NCBI GenBank assembly: GCA_965368085.1
Contig: CBDULP010000003.1
Coordinates: forward strand, 52,417-116,416
Direction of reading: 5' to 3'
Source: Peptoclostridium sp965368085
Lineage (GTDB): Bacteria > Bacillota > Clostridia > Peptostreptococcales > Peptostreptococcaceae
DNA length: 64,000 nt
The translations under genes were made by a program, and so were the position numbers. The notes beneath the pieces were generated by a model, which worked only from the letters and a program-made list of their open reading frames with translations, ran no database searches and was not told where the DNA came from. This document shows, in pieces, positions 35,975-44,722 of the stretch (positions within the stretch are counted from its first letter, which is position 1; every line of letters begins with the position of its first letter).

Positions 35975-36093
35975 CCGTAATCGATTTGTTGGATTTTTGT
36001 AAATATTCTATACTTTTTCTATTATCTCTTTTCTCTGTAATTATACCATTCTTGTTGATAATGACTATGTTTAATTGTTGCAAAAACAATATA

Positions 36094-36115
36094 AAACCCT
36101 ATCTAAACAGGGTTT
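36094..36115 (-). terminator. Terminator-like hairpin after hprK
   Basis: Perfect 7-base-pair stem (36094-36100 with 36109-36115), followed on the minus strand by TATATTGTTTTTG. It lies about 210 bases after the hprK stop. The stretch 36116-36327 holds nothing else recognised. Confidence 0.6.
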
Positions 36116-36327
36116 CATACGCTTGACAATTATTTTAATACCGTATTTCTTTGTTTGGATTTTATAATTAATATTTATACCAAATGCGTAAAATGTGAAT
36201 TTAATAACAATTCCTGCAGATTCAACACTTTCGCCCTTTCATGCCATAATATTTATGCATATTATATTCTTTTTTATTCATGCCCAAATTTCATGGATTC
36301 AATCAAGTATTCTTATATCCAACTCCA

Positions 36328-37254
36328 TTATTCCTTCAATTTTTTCATGAGTTTTTGATTAAATATTTCAGCTGCATTATATCCCATTTTTTTCTGTCTG
36401 AAATTTTTAGCTGCAACTTCTATTATCATGGCTAAATTTCTGCCGGGCTTTACAGGAATAACAAGCTTCTCTATCGGAACCCCCAAAATATCCATATACT
36501 CCTCGTCTATTCCCAGCCTGTCGTAATATTTTCCATCTTCCCAATTTTCAAGTTCTACAACCATATCGAGTATTTTATTCTGTCTTATTGCTCCCACTCC
36601 ATACAAGCTCTTTATATCAAGAATTCCTATTCCCCTTATTTCCATAAGACATTTTATTATCTCGGGAGCTTCACCTCGTATAACATCCTCTTCTATCCTC
36701 TTTATCTCAACTGCATCGTCAGCCACAAGTCTGTGCCCTCTTTTAATTAGTTCCAGAGCAGTTTCAGACTTTCCAACCCCGCTTTTGCCCATTATAAGGA
36801 CACCTATTCCATATATGTCAACAAGCACTCCATGTATGGTTTTAAAAGGGGCAAGCCTTTCATTCAAATATGCCGACGCCTTGTTTATGAATCTGGTAGT
36901 CGTCATTTGCGACCTCAATATAATCCTTTTGTAATCTTGTGCCGCCTTAAGAAAGTCCGGCCTTACATCAAGACCTCTCGCCAGTACAAGTGCCGGTATG
37001 TCATATGAAAAAAGCTTTCCAAGCCTTTCATTTCTGACTTCGCTACTCAGGCTGTTGAAATACTTATATTCCCCCTTTCCCATTACTTGGACCCTGTCAT
37101 GTGAGAAGTGTTCAAAAAACCCTGCAAGCTGAAGGCCAGGCCTGTTTATATCTGCCGATTGTATATTACAACTGGCGCCTTCGCTCTTGTAGACTACTTC
37201 CAGGTTCAATGCCCTCACAAATTCATCCACCGGAATATTTCTCTCGTCAATCAC
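36328..37254 (-). CDS. hprK: HPr kinase/phosphorylase
   Basis: 308 residues. Phosphorylates and dephosphorylates Ser46 of HPr in response to glycolytic state. P-loop G-K-S-G-V-G-K-S-E-T-A-L-E near residue 155 and the HprK signature E-I-R-G-I-G-I-L-D-I near 205 are intact. The start is a GTG at 37254, within the last codons of uvrC and behind GAGGGG; the frame is open further 5' but that part is uvrC shadow. The uvrC-hprK overlap implies coupled translation. Its partner HPr is at 11714-11980. Confidence 0.95.
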   Translation of the reverse strand: MIDERNIPVDEFVRALNLEVVYKSEGASCNIQSADINRPGLQLAGFFEHFSHDRVQVMGKGEYKYFNSLSSEVRNERLGKLFSYDIPALVLARGLDVRPDFLKAAQDYKRIILRSQMTTTRFINKASAYLNERLAPFKTIHGVLVDIYGIGVLIMGKSGVGKSETALELIKRGHRLVADDAVEIKRIEEDVIRGEAPEIIKCLMEIRGIGILDIKSLYGVGAIRQNKILDMVVELENWEDGKYYDRLGIDEEYMDILGVPIEKLVIPVKPGRNLAMIIEVAAKNFRQKKMGYNAAEIFNQKLMKKLKE

Positions 37255-39061
37255 GCCTTTTCCCCTCTCTGAAAAATCTGTATATCTGCTCAGCCAGCTT
37301 GGCATTTATACCTTCCACCCCTTTTAACTCCTCTATCGAGGCATTCTTTATGTTTTCAACAGTCTTAAAGTTCGATAAAAGCAGGAGCTTTCTAGTCCTT
37401 CCCACGCCAGGTATTTCGTCTATTATGGACTTTTGAATACGCCTTTGCCTCAGCGATCTGTGGTATGTTATTGCAAACCTGTGCATTTCGTCTTGTATTG
37501 AAGCTATGAGTTTGAACAGACTGGTCGACTTTTTAAGAACTATCTCCTTTTCGCCGCTTACAATCCCCTTTGTATTGTGTCGCTCATCCTTGAATATACC
37601 CCACACGGGAATATCTATTCCCTGCGAGTCCAAAAGTTTTTTTACAACCCCAACTTGGCCTTTTCCCCCGTCTACAAATATCAGGTCGGGCTTTGTTTCC
37701 CATTTTTTGAACCTCCTATGGATTATCTCACACATGGACAAGTAGTCGTTGGGCCCATCGACATTTTTGACTTTAAAGCGCCTGTACTCTCTATTGTCCT
37801 TTTTGCCGTTTGTAAATACTACCATGGAGCCCACTGAATCCACACCCTGTATGTTAGATATGTCAAAAGCTTCTATTCTAGCCGGCATGCTCTCAAGACC
37901 TATAATCTCGCGGAGTTCTTCAAGTGTTTCGCCAGTTCCCTTTATCTTTTTTATATTTGAAAATTTCTCTATTGCTTCCTTGGCGTTTTTTTGAACCATC
38001 TGGAGCATATGCTTTTTTTCGCCCTTTTGAGGAACTGTAACATATACTTTCTGCCCCTTTACACCTTCGAGCCAGCTTTGAAGAAGTTCTTCATCGCCAG
38101 TTTCAACCGGAATGATTATCTCCTTCGGTATGAACCCCTGGAGAGAATAAAAATGCTTTATGAATGATGATATCACTTCGCTCTCCTGCTCCTTTGAAAC
38201 ATCCTCTACAACGAAGTGTTCTCGTCCCATTATCTTTCCTTCTCTGACGAAAAACACCTGAATGCAAGCCCTGCCGCTTTCAAAAGCCACTCCCACAAAA
38301 TCCTGGTCTATCATGTTCTTGGACACTATTTTTTGCTTTTGAGCAAGTATTTTAAGGCTTTCAATCTTGTCCCTGAAATATGCGGCCTTTTCAAATTCAA
38401 GGTTTCTCGAAGCTTCTTTCATGCTTTCCTCGAGTATCTTAATTATCTGCCCGCTTTTTCCCGACAGGAAAAGAACTATCTCATCAACCATTTTCATGTA
38501 TTCACGCCTGCCCTCGCTGCCCCTGCAAGGACCCATGCAAACTCCTATGTCATAGTTGAGGCACGGCCGCTCCCCTCTTTGTATAAGCTTTCCTATGTCT
38601 TTTTTACACTTCCTTATGGGATAGAGCTTTTTCAAAAACCTTATCACATCATTTACTGCCCCTTCACTTGTATAAGGTCCAAAATATTTAGCTCCATCGC
38701 TTCTTATGCTTCTCACCTTGAGTATTCTCGGATATTCTTCATTTACAGTGACTTTTATGAACGGATATGTCTTGTCGTCCATGAATATCACATTGTATTT
38801 GGGTCTGTATTTTTTTATGAAATTGCACTCAAGTATGAGAGCCTCGAGCTCGGAGTCTGTTATTATATATTCAAATTCAGCTATGTTCCTTACCATGGAT
38901 TCAACCTTGGCTGGCTTGGCTGAGTTTTGAAAATACTGCCTCACTCTGTTTTTGAGAGATTTTGCCTTTCCAACGTATATGACATTTCCTGCGGCGTCCT
39001 TCATTATATATACTCCCGGGGAAGTTGGAAGCATTGAAAGCTGCTTTTTTATATCAAACAT
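37247..39061 (-). CDS. uvrC: Excinuclease ABC subunit C
   Basis: 604 residues. Makes both incisions in nucleotide excision repair. GIY-YIG domain at the start (G-V-Y-I-M-K-D, I-Y-V-G-K-A-K-S-L), a UVR motif near 205 (F-E-K-A-A-Y-F-R-D), the RNase H-like domain with D-I-S-N and V-D-G-G-K-G, and C-terminal helix-hairpin-helix (I-P-G-V-G, V-E-G-I-N). Full length. A minus-strand extended -10 box (TGGTATAAT, 39110-39118) just upstream suggests its own promoter, away from uvrBA at 48-53 kb. Confidence 0.97.
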   Translation of the reverse strand: MFDIKKQLSMLPTSPGVYIMKDAAGNVIYVGKAKSLKNRVRQYFQNSAKPAKVESMVRNIAEFEYIITDSELEALILECNFIKKYRPKYNVIFMDDKTYPFIKVTVNEEYPRILKVRSIRSDGAKYFGPYTSEGAVNDVIRFLKKLYPIRKCKKDIGKLIQRGERPCLNYDIGVCMGPCRGSEGRREYMKMVDEIVLFLSGKSGQIIKILEESMKEASRNLEFEKAAYFRDKIESLKILAQKQKIVSKNMIDQDFVGVAFESGRACIQVFFVREGKIMGREHFVVEDVSKEQESEVISSFIKHFYSLQGFIPKEIIIPVETGDEELLQSWLEGVKGQKVYVTVPQKGEKKHMLQMVQKNAKEAIEKFSNIKKIKGTGETLEELREIIGLESMPARIEAFDISNIQGVDSVGSMVVFTNGKKDNREYRRFKVKNVDGPNDYLSMCEIIHRRFKKWETKPDLIFVDGGKGQVGVVKKLLDSQGIDIPVWGIFKDERHNTKGIVSGEKEIVLKKSTSLFKLIASIQDEMHRFAITYHRSLRQRRIQKSIIDEIPGVGRTRKLLLLSNFKTVENIKNASIEELKGVEGINAKLAEQIYRFFREGKRRD

Positions 39062-39121
39062 TTACACACATCACCTCAACACACATACCAAATTGCACCA
39101 TACATACCTATTATACCAAAA

Positions 39122-39151
39122 TTGCCGGACATACGTACATATGTCCGGCAA
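39122..39151 (-). terminator. Terminator after the substrate-binding lipoprotein gene
   Basis: Perfect 12-base-pair stem (39122-39133 with 39140-39151), followed on the minus strand by TTTTGG. It lies 31 bases after the stop of the gene at 39183 and just ahead of the uvrC promoter. Confidence 0.88.
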
Positions 39152-39182
39152 CAACTTTCATTCGCTTGTGTATAGTCTGAAT

Positions 39183-40169
39183 CTATTTTCCTACATAAGA
39201 ATTGTCTATGATACTCTCTATTTCTATACCATTTTCAAGCATTCCGTTTTGAATCAAAAATTCCTGTGTCTTTTTGAGTTCGTCTATGTCCTTTTGACTT
39301 ATCTGTGGGCTGAAATCATACCAGTCATACATCTTATCGACGTCTTCCTTGGATATTCCGGTTTCCTTCGCGGCCATTTCTATGGTCTCTTCCCTGTTGT
39401 CCTTCATGAACTGAAGGCTCCTCGAGTGAACTTCCATATACCTTTTCACCATGTCAGGATGCTCATTTATAAACTTGCCGCTTGCCCCTATTACTATAGT
39501 GGCATCCAAAAGTCCCTCGCCTGTTGTAACTATGGACGCCCCGTCCGAAATCGCCTTTGTAACCGCCGGTCCTGCAACGAGTGCCGCATCCACGTTGCCG
39601 CTGTTCATTGCCGCTACGCCTTCAGCTATTCCCATGTTTATAAACTCCACGTCGTCCATTGATATTCCAGATCCGTTGACTCCAGCTATTAGAAGCTGGT
39701 GAAGTATTGTCCCCTTTGGCCCTGCAACTTTTTTACCCTTGAGATCCGCCATGGACTTTATGTCCTCATTTCTTGACATTATTGTAAAAGCCTTTGGCGC
39801 CCTGCTATATACGCCTATAACCTTTATGTCCACTCCATTTGCCGCAGCCAATATTGCAGAAGTTCCTCCAAGTGCATTGCAAAAATCAAGAGATCCTGCC
39901 GCTACTGCTTGAGTCATTTTAGAACCTTGTGTTATCTCCGGAAAAGCAACCTCTATGCCGTCTTTTCCAAATTCCTCTTCAAACATGGCCTTTTGCTTTT
40001 CCACTATAGACGGTACGTTAAGAGGAAGCTTCACATATGATATGTTTATATTTTCGACATTTGGCGCCGAGCCCCCTTGCTCCGATTCTCCCTGGGTGCC
40101 CTGAGAACAACCTGTGAATACAAGCAGCGCACATACAATCATTGCAATTACTGATTTCATTCTTTTCAT
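39183..40169 (-). CDS. ABC transporter substrate-binding lipoprotein (SsuA/NrtA/TauA-like)
   Basis: 328 residues. Lipoprotein signal: basic N-terminus, hydrophobic run, lipobox V-F-T-G-C. The mature part has the type 2 binding-protein layout of the SsuA/NMT1 family (L-N-V-P-S-I-V-E-K-Q, Q-A-V-A-A-G-S-L-D-F, D-L-K-G-K-K-V-A-G-P-K-G-T, N-S-G-N-V-D-A-A-L-V). It would bind a small ligand outside the cell for the permease/ATPase upstream. Family ligands are sulfonates, nitrate, taurine or thiamine precursors; the ligand here is unknown. A TM1266-type regulator gene separates it from its ATPase gene, and hydEGF lie upstream. Confidence 0.88.
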   Translation of the reverse strand: MKRMKSVIAMIVCALLVFTGCSQGTQGESEQGGSAPNVENINISYVKLPLNVPSIVEKQKAMFEEEFGKDGIEVAFPEITQGSKMTQAVAAGSLDFCNALGGTSAILAAANGVDIKVIGVYSRAPKAFTIMSRNEDIKSMADLKGKKVAGPKGTILHQLLIAGVNGSGISMDDVEFINMGIAEGVAAMNSGNVDAALVAGPAVTKAISDGASIVTTGEGLLDATIVIGASGKFINEHPDMVKRYMEVHSRSLQFMKDNREETIEMAAKETGISKEDVDKMYDWYDFSPQISQKDIDELKKTQEFLIQNGMLENGIEIESIIDNSYVGK

Positions 40170-40210
40170 CTCTATATTCCCCCCATTTTTTATTTATTAA
40201 AAGCGCAGTT

Positions 40211-40456
40211 TTATTTCTTTGTAAGCGCGCTTTTAACCATTACCCCTTTCAGCTTTCCAAGTTTTCCCGCAAGCGCTCCTATTTCATCAGTGGTTCCATC
40301 CACTATTATTGATATTACGCTTACGTTTTTTTCCTTGTATGGTATTCCCATTCTCCCAACTATTATGTCCGAGTACTCGCTCATTATTGAATTGGCCTTT
40401 TGTACGCTTTCCTTCTCCTCTATTATTATCGCAACTGCTCCTATTCTCTTGTCCAC
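40211..40456 (-). CDS. TM1266-type iron-only hydrogenase system regulator
   Basis: 81 residues with an ACT/ferredoxin-like fold pattern: D-K-R-I-G-A-V-A-I-I-I-E near the start, M-G-I-P-Y-K-E-K-N-V-S-V-I-S-I-I-V-D-G-T in the middle, L-G-K-L-K-G-V-M-V-K at the end. This matches the small protein found with hydE/hydG in Thermotoga and clostridia and named a putative hydrogenase regulator; its biochemical role is not established. Start: GTG at 40456 with GGAGGG seven bases upstream (an earlier GTG at 40474 overlaps the ribosome site). It sits inside an ABC transporter operon, between the ATPase and binding-protein genes. Confidence 0.85.
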   Translation of the reverse strand: MDKRIGAVAIIIEEKESVQKANSIMSEYSDIIVGRMGIPYKEKNVSVISIIVDGTTDEIGALAGKLGKLKGVMVKSALTKK

Positions 40457-40477
40457 TACTATCCCTCCTTTCACTTA

Positions 40478-41197
40478 TCATCCGAATATAGATGAGAGTA
40501 TCTTTTTCTTTAAATTTATGAATTCCACGGCAGATGGATTTCTGGGATATTCCAAATCCACATTCATTCTGTCCTTGACCATTCCATCTTCCATGACTAT
40601 TATCTTTTGCGCCAATATAAGAGCTTCTTCCACATCATGTGTCACAAACAGTATTGTCTTTTTTCCCTCTCGAAATATGTTTACAATTTCATCCTGAAGC
40701 TTTTTTCTGTTGAATGCATCAAGCGCCCCAAGGGGCTCGTCCATGAGTATTATGTCAGGCTCATAGCAAAGTGTCCTGCCAAGCGAAACCCTTTGGGCCA
40801 TCCCGCCCGATATCTGGCTTGGATATGCATTTTCAAAATCGCTTATACCCAGTATTTCAAGCTGTCCGCTTACTCTTTTTTCAAGCTCCCTTTTGCCCAG
40901 CTTGCCCTTTATGGGAAATTCTATGTTCTTTCTGACCGTGAGCCACGGCATGAGCCTTGGCTCCTGAAAGACTATGGAAACTTTCGGGTTGTCTTTTTTG
41001 CCGTTTTCAAAAGATATGTCTCCCGCGTCCTTCTCTTCAAGTGCGCATATTGTCTTTAGCAGTGTGGACTTGCCGCACCCGCTTTTTCCCACTATGCAAA
41101 CAAGGCTCCCATCTTCTATGTCCATATCCACACCTCTCAGGGCGTGTATTTTTTCCCCCTGTATTGAATATGTCTTACGAACACTTCTTATCGACAT
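40478..41197 (-). CDS. ABC transporter ATP-binding protein (SsuB/TauB-like)
   Basis: 239 residues. Walker A G-K-S-G-C-G-K-S-T near 40, signature I-S-G-G-M-A-Q-R-V near 140, Walker B I-I-L-M-D-E-P-L-G-A-L-D, switch H in F-V-T-H-D-V-E-E-A. The SsuB/TauB group is indicated by Q-E-P-R-L-M-P-W-L-T-V. The start at 41197 overlaps the permease stop by about 20 bases; a TTG three codons before it has a better-spaced GGAGG and is an alternative. The frame runs 5' inside the permease gene but without ribosome site. Confidence 0.9.
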   Translation of the reverse strand: MSIRSVRKTYSIQGEKIHALRGVDMDIEDGSLVCIVGKSGCGKSTLLKTICALEEKDAGDISFENGKKDNPKVSIVFQEPRLMPWLTVRKNIEFPIKGKLGKRELEKRVSGQLEILGISDFENAYPSQISGGMAQRVSLGRTLCYEPDIILMDEPLGALDAFNRKKLQDEIVNIFREGKKTILFVTHDVEEALILAQKIIVMEDGMVKDRMNVDLEYPRNPSAVEFINLKKKILSSIFG

Positions 41198-41966
41198 TAG
41201 CGCCAATTTCCTGCTCGCCTCCATTCCAGCTTGTAAGCCTTTTTGTGACCTCCATGAAAACAGCATCTATTATGTATCCAGTAATCCCTATTGCTATTAT
41301 CCCTATTATTATTATGTCCGGCCTCGATAGTTGCTCTGCTTCTATTATCATATACCCTACGCCGGAAGAAGCCGCTATCAGTTCAGCGCCTATCAGTGCC
41401 CTCCAGCTGTAGCCAAGTCCTATTTGCATTCCCACGAGTATGGACGGCATTGCCTGTGGCAGTATTATCCTGAAAAATATTTCAGCGCCCTTAAGCTCAA
41501 ATACATGCCCCACCTGTATGAGCTTTTTGTCGGCCTCTTTTATACCGCTGACAGTGTTGAGGTATATTGGAAAAAATGTCGCCAGAAATATTATGGAAAG
41601 CTTTGACGCCTCCCCTATACCAAACCAAAGTATTAGCATCGGTATGAGCGCTATGGGCGGAATGTGCCTTACAAATTCAAGCGTGGGCTTTAAAAAATCC
41701 TCGAATTTTCTGCTGAGCCCCGAAAACACCGCAAGCGGAAAAGCTGCGGCAAGCGTAATTGCAAAACCCGCAATGACCCTTGCGAAGCTGACCCTCATAT
41801 GTTCTTGAAGCAACCCCCTTTTTACAAGCGACGCTGCAGTATTTACAACCTTCTCGGGCGGAGGCATTATGTATTCGTTTATGAGTCCCATTCTCGAAAG
41901 TGTCCACCACGACAGTATTATTATAGCAGGCAGACATATTCCCATTGATTTTTTTAAATTTTTCAT
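41175..41966 (-). CDS. ABC transporter permease (SsuC/TauC-like)
   Basis: 263 residues, six hydrophobic segments, with the E-A-D-K-K-L-I-Q-V-G-H loop where the ATPase docks and P-Q-A-M-P-S-I-L-V-G-M-Q-I-G-L-G-Y-S-W following it, as in SsuC. It is the first gene of the permease-ATPase-TM1266-binding protein set. It starts 84 bases downstream of hydF, after a modest terminator, so some read-through from hydEGF is possible. Confidence 0.9.
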   Translation of the reverse strand: MKNLKKSMGICLPAIIILSWWTLSRMGLINEYIMPPPEKVVNTAASLVKRGLLQEHMRVSFARVIAGFAITLAAAFPLAVFSGLSRKFEDFLKPTLEFVRHIPPIALIPMLILWFGIGEASKLSIIFLATFFPIYLNTVSGIKEADKKLIQVGHVFELKGAEIFFRIILPQAMPSILVGMQIGLGYSWRALIGAELIAASSGVGYMIIEAEQLSRPDIIIIGIIAIGITGYIIDAVFMEVTKRLTSWNGGEQEIGANVDKKCS

Positions 41967-42013
41967 TAGTGTTCATTCCCCATCCGTTTATATATGCAAA
42001 TATATATGAAAAC

Positions 42014-42036
42014 AGAGCAGACCATAGGCCTGCCCT
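42014..42036 (-). terminator. Moderate terminator after hydF
   Basis: Ten-pair stem with two mismatches (42014-42023 with 42027-42036), followed on the minus strand by TTTTC. It is 15 bases after the hydF stop. Its weakness allows read-through to the ABC transporter genes. Confidence 0.55.
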
Positions 42037-42050
42037 ATTTCCGTATTCTT

Positions 42051-43244
42051 TTAATCAAAAAACATTTCCGTTACCCTCTCGAGTATGCCGTTCATATGAG
42101 CTATGGCAGTGCCGTAATTCGTTATAGGTATTCCGCTTTTTAATGTCTTTTCAAGTCTGGACATCATCTGCTTTTTATTGAACATGCATGCGCCGCAGTG
42201 CACTACAAGCGAATACTGCGAAAGGTCGTCTGAAAAGTCCACTCCTGCCTTGACGGTTATATCCAGTTCCGCGCCAGTGTACTCTCTAAGCCACCTTGGA
42301 AGCTTCTCCCTTCCTATGTCCCCTTCAAGTGCATGGTGGGTGCATGCCTCTGCAATAAGCACTCTGTCTCCTGATTTTAGATTGTCTATATGTCTTGCTC
42401 CATCTACAAGTCTTTTCAGGTCTCCTTTGTATCTTGCCATGAGTACTGAAAACGAAGTCAGCGGAATATGCCTTGGCACGATCTTGCTTATCTTGCCGAA
42501 TATCTGTGAATCCGTTATAACTATGTCCGGGTCTCTCCCAAGCGATGCCAAAAGCTCCTCAAGCTCGCCATCCTTTACGGTAAGTGCCATTGCATCGTGG
42601 TCGAGTATGTCCCTTATAGTCTGGACCTGGGGAAGTATAAGCCTTCCCTTTGGAGCCTGTATATCCTGCGGAGCCACAAGCACTGTAATCGCCTTTTTAG
42701 GCAGTATGTCCCCTACTATCACTTCTGATTCATAGTCATTTGGCGCGTTTTCCTGTATGGCCCTTTTCAAAATATCTATATTTACATTTTGTATTGTGCT
42801 GACCTTTACAAAAGGCATGTCGAAATCCTTTTTATAGCTTTCAAGCTCTACATCCCTTATATCTATCTTGTTTACGACGCCGACTACGGGTATGTTTTTT
42901 TCACACAGCTGGTCATGCCAGTGTTTTTCAAACGAGAACTCGCTGTCTGCGGAGTCGAATACCAAAAGTGCAAGATCCGTCTTTTCCATTACTTCCCTTG
43001 ATTTTTTTATTCTCAGTTGGCCTATCTCGCCTTCATCGTCAAGTCCCGCAGTGTCTATTATTACAACAGGCCCTATCGGAAGAAGTTCCATGGCCTTGTA
43101 AACCGGATCCGTAGTCGTTCCGGCAACGTCTGAAACAAGAGCCATATCCTGTCCTGTAAGCGCATTTATAAGACTTGATTTCCCTGCGTTTCTCTTTCCA
43201 AATATGGATATGTGGAGCCTGTTTGCCTTAGGTGTATCAAGCAT
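42051..43244 (-). CDS. hydF: [FeFe]-hydrogenase H-cluster maturation GTPase
   Basis: 397 residues. Scaffold that assembles the 2Fe subcluster and delivers it to HydA. GTPase domain: G-K-R-N-A-G-K-S-S-L near 15, D-T-A-G-L-D near 60, N-K-I-D near 120. The C-terminal cluster-binding residues are visible: H in C-T-H-H-A-L near 300 and H-C-G-A-C near 350. Start ATG behind AAAGGAGA. Third gene of hydE-hydG-hydF, 39 bases after hydG. Confidence 0.95.
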   Translation of the reverse strand: MLDTPKANRLHISIFGKRNAGKSSLINALTGQDMALVSDVAGTTTDPVYKAMELLPIGPVVIIDTAGLDDEGEIGQLRIKKSREVMEKTDLALLVFDSADSEFSFEKHWHDQLCEKNIPVVGVVNKIDIRDVELESYKKDFDMPFVKVSTIQNVNIDILKRAIQENAPNDYESEVIVGDILPKKAITVLVAPQDIQAPKGRLILPQVQTIRDILDHDAMALTVKDGELEELLASLGRDPDIVITDSQIFGKISKIVPRHIPLTSFSVLMARYKGDLKRLVDGARHIDNLKSGDRVLIAEACTHHALEGDIGREKLPRWLREYTGAELDITVKAGVDFSDDLSQYSLVVHCGACMFNKKQMMSRLEKTLKSGIPITNYGTAIAHMNGILERVTEMFFD

Positions 43245-43283
43245 CTCTTTCTCCTTTCACGGCTTTGATCGTTGGAGCTCAAT

Positions 43284-44708
43284 TTAGAATCTAAGGTCTC
43301 TTTCTCCCTCTTCAAGCCTCTTTAGGAATCTCTTTGCTGCTTCCTTCGCGGCTTCCTTAGGTATGCTTTCTATTCCGTTTTCTATTATGTCTTTTCCAAG
43401 CTCTCTCAGCTCCTCATCCGCATAGTCTATAAGGAACTCCTTGAATGTAAGCAGTGCGTTCGGAAGACATACATTGTTTATCTGTCCTGATTTCGCAAGA
43501 GGCATGAACCTGTCTCCAGTCCTTCCCTCCCTGTAGCATGCCGTACAGTAGCTTGGTATATATCCGTCCCTGCAAAGGTCTTTTAGCACTTGCATAGGTG
43601 ATCTGTGGTCTCCTACTTCAAACTGAGGAACGTCTTTTTTGCCTTCTTCACCGTATTCCTCCACATATCCTCCAACACCCGTACACGATCCGGCGCTTAG
43701 TTGAGATATTCCAAATTTTATGGCTTCGCCTCTAAACTCTGCAGTCTCCCTTGTCGAAAGTATCATTCCAGTGTACGGCACTGTAAGTCTTAGCACTGCT
43801 ATTACCTTTTTGAAGTCATAATCGCTTACCATATGTGGGAATTTCGAAAGTTCCATTCCTTCAGCAGGCTTTAGCCTTGGAACCGATATTGTGTGAGGTC
43901 CCACACCGTAAACCGATTCAAGGTGCTCCGCGTGCATTATCATTGCTATTGTATCGTATTGATGGTCGTAAAGCCCGTACAAAGCGCCTATTCCCACATC
44001 GTCTATTCCAGCTTGCATGGCCCTGTCCATAGCTGTTGTATGCCAGTTGTAATTGTGCTTTGGCCCCTGCGGGTGCATTCTCTCGTAAGTATCTTTGTGG
44101 TATGTTTCCTGGAACAGTATATAGGTTCCTATTTCAGCTTCCATGAGCTTTTTATAGTTTTCAACAGTTGTAGCCGCTATGTTGACATTTATACGCCTTA
44201 TGCTTCCATTGTCAAATTTTATTGAGTATATGTTTTTTATTGAGTCAATCACATAATCTATAGGACAGTTTTCATCGTCTTCTCCTGCTTCAAGGGCAAG
44301 TCTTTTATGTCCCAGTGATTCCAGTATTCTGACCTCTTCCTTGATTTCTTCCATAGAAAGCTTCTTTCTTGCGACGCTCTCATTGCAGTGTTTGTATCCA
44401 CAGTATTCACAGTTGTTGACGCAGTAATTGCTCACATATAGCGGTGCGAATAGGACCACTCTCTTTCCGTATATTCTTTCTTTTATGTCTCCCGCTGTCT
44501 GGAACATTTCATTTAAGAGTTCTTCATCGTTTACGTTCAAAAGCACTGCCGCTTCCCTGTGGTCAAGGCCATTTGCATCCTTGGCCTTTTTGAGTATCTC
44601 CTTTACAAGTTCCCTGTCTTCCGCCATTTTCTTTCCATATTCAATTGAATCGTTTATCTCAACGTCGTTTATAAATTCCTCTGCCCTGTACTCTCTAAAC
44701 TCTTTCAT
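43284..44708 (-). CDS. hydG: [FeFe]-hydrogenase maturase HydG (tyrosine lyase)
   Basis: 474 residues. Radical-SAM enzyme that splits tyrosine to give CO and CN ligands bound to iron. N-terminal cluster C-V-N-N-C-E-Y-C-G near 95. C-terminal auxiliary cluster C-T-A-C-Y-R-E-G-R-T-G-D-R near 385, which separates HydG from ThiH. The ATG at 44708 is chosen: the ATG two codons earlier touches the GGAGG. It lies 14 bases after hydE. Confidence 0.96.
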   Translation of the reverse strand: MKEFREYRAEEFINDVEINDSIEYGKKMAEDRELVKEILKKAKDANGLDHREAAVLLNVNDEELLNEMFQTAGDIKERIYGKRVVLFAPLYVSNYCVNNCEYCGYKHCNESVARKKLSMEEIKEEVRILESLGHKRLALEAGEDDENCPIDYVIDSIKNIYSIKFDNGSIRRINVNIAATTVENYKKLMEAEIGTYILFQETYHKDTYERMHPQGPKHNYNWHTTAMDRAMQAGIDDVGIGALYGLYDHQYDTIAMIMHAEHLESVYGVGPHTISVPRLKPAEGMELSKFPHMVSDYDFKKVIAVLRLTVPYTGMILSTRETAEFRGEAIKFGISQLSAGSCTGVGGYVEEYGEEGKKDVPQFEVGDHRSPMQVLKDLCRDGYIPSYCTACYREGRTGDRFMPLAKSGQINNVCLPNALLTFKEFLIDYADEELRELGKDIIENGIESIPKEAAKEAAKRFLKRLEEGERDLRF

Positions 44709-44722
44709 ATACATACCTCCAT

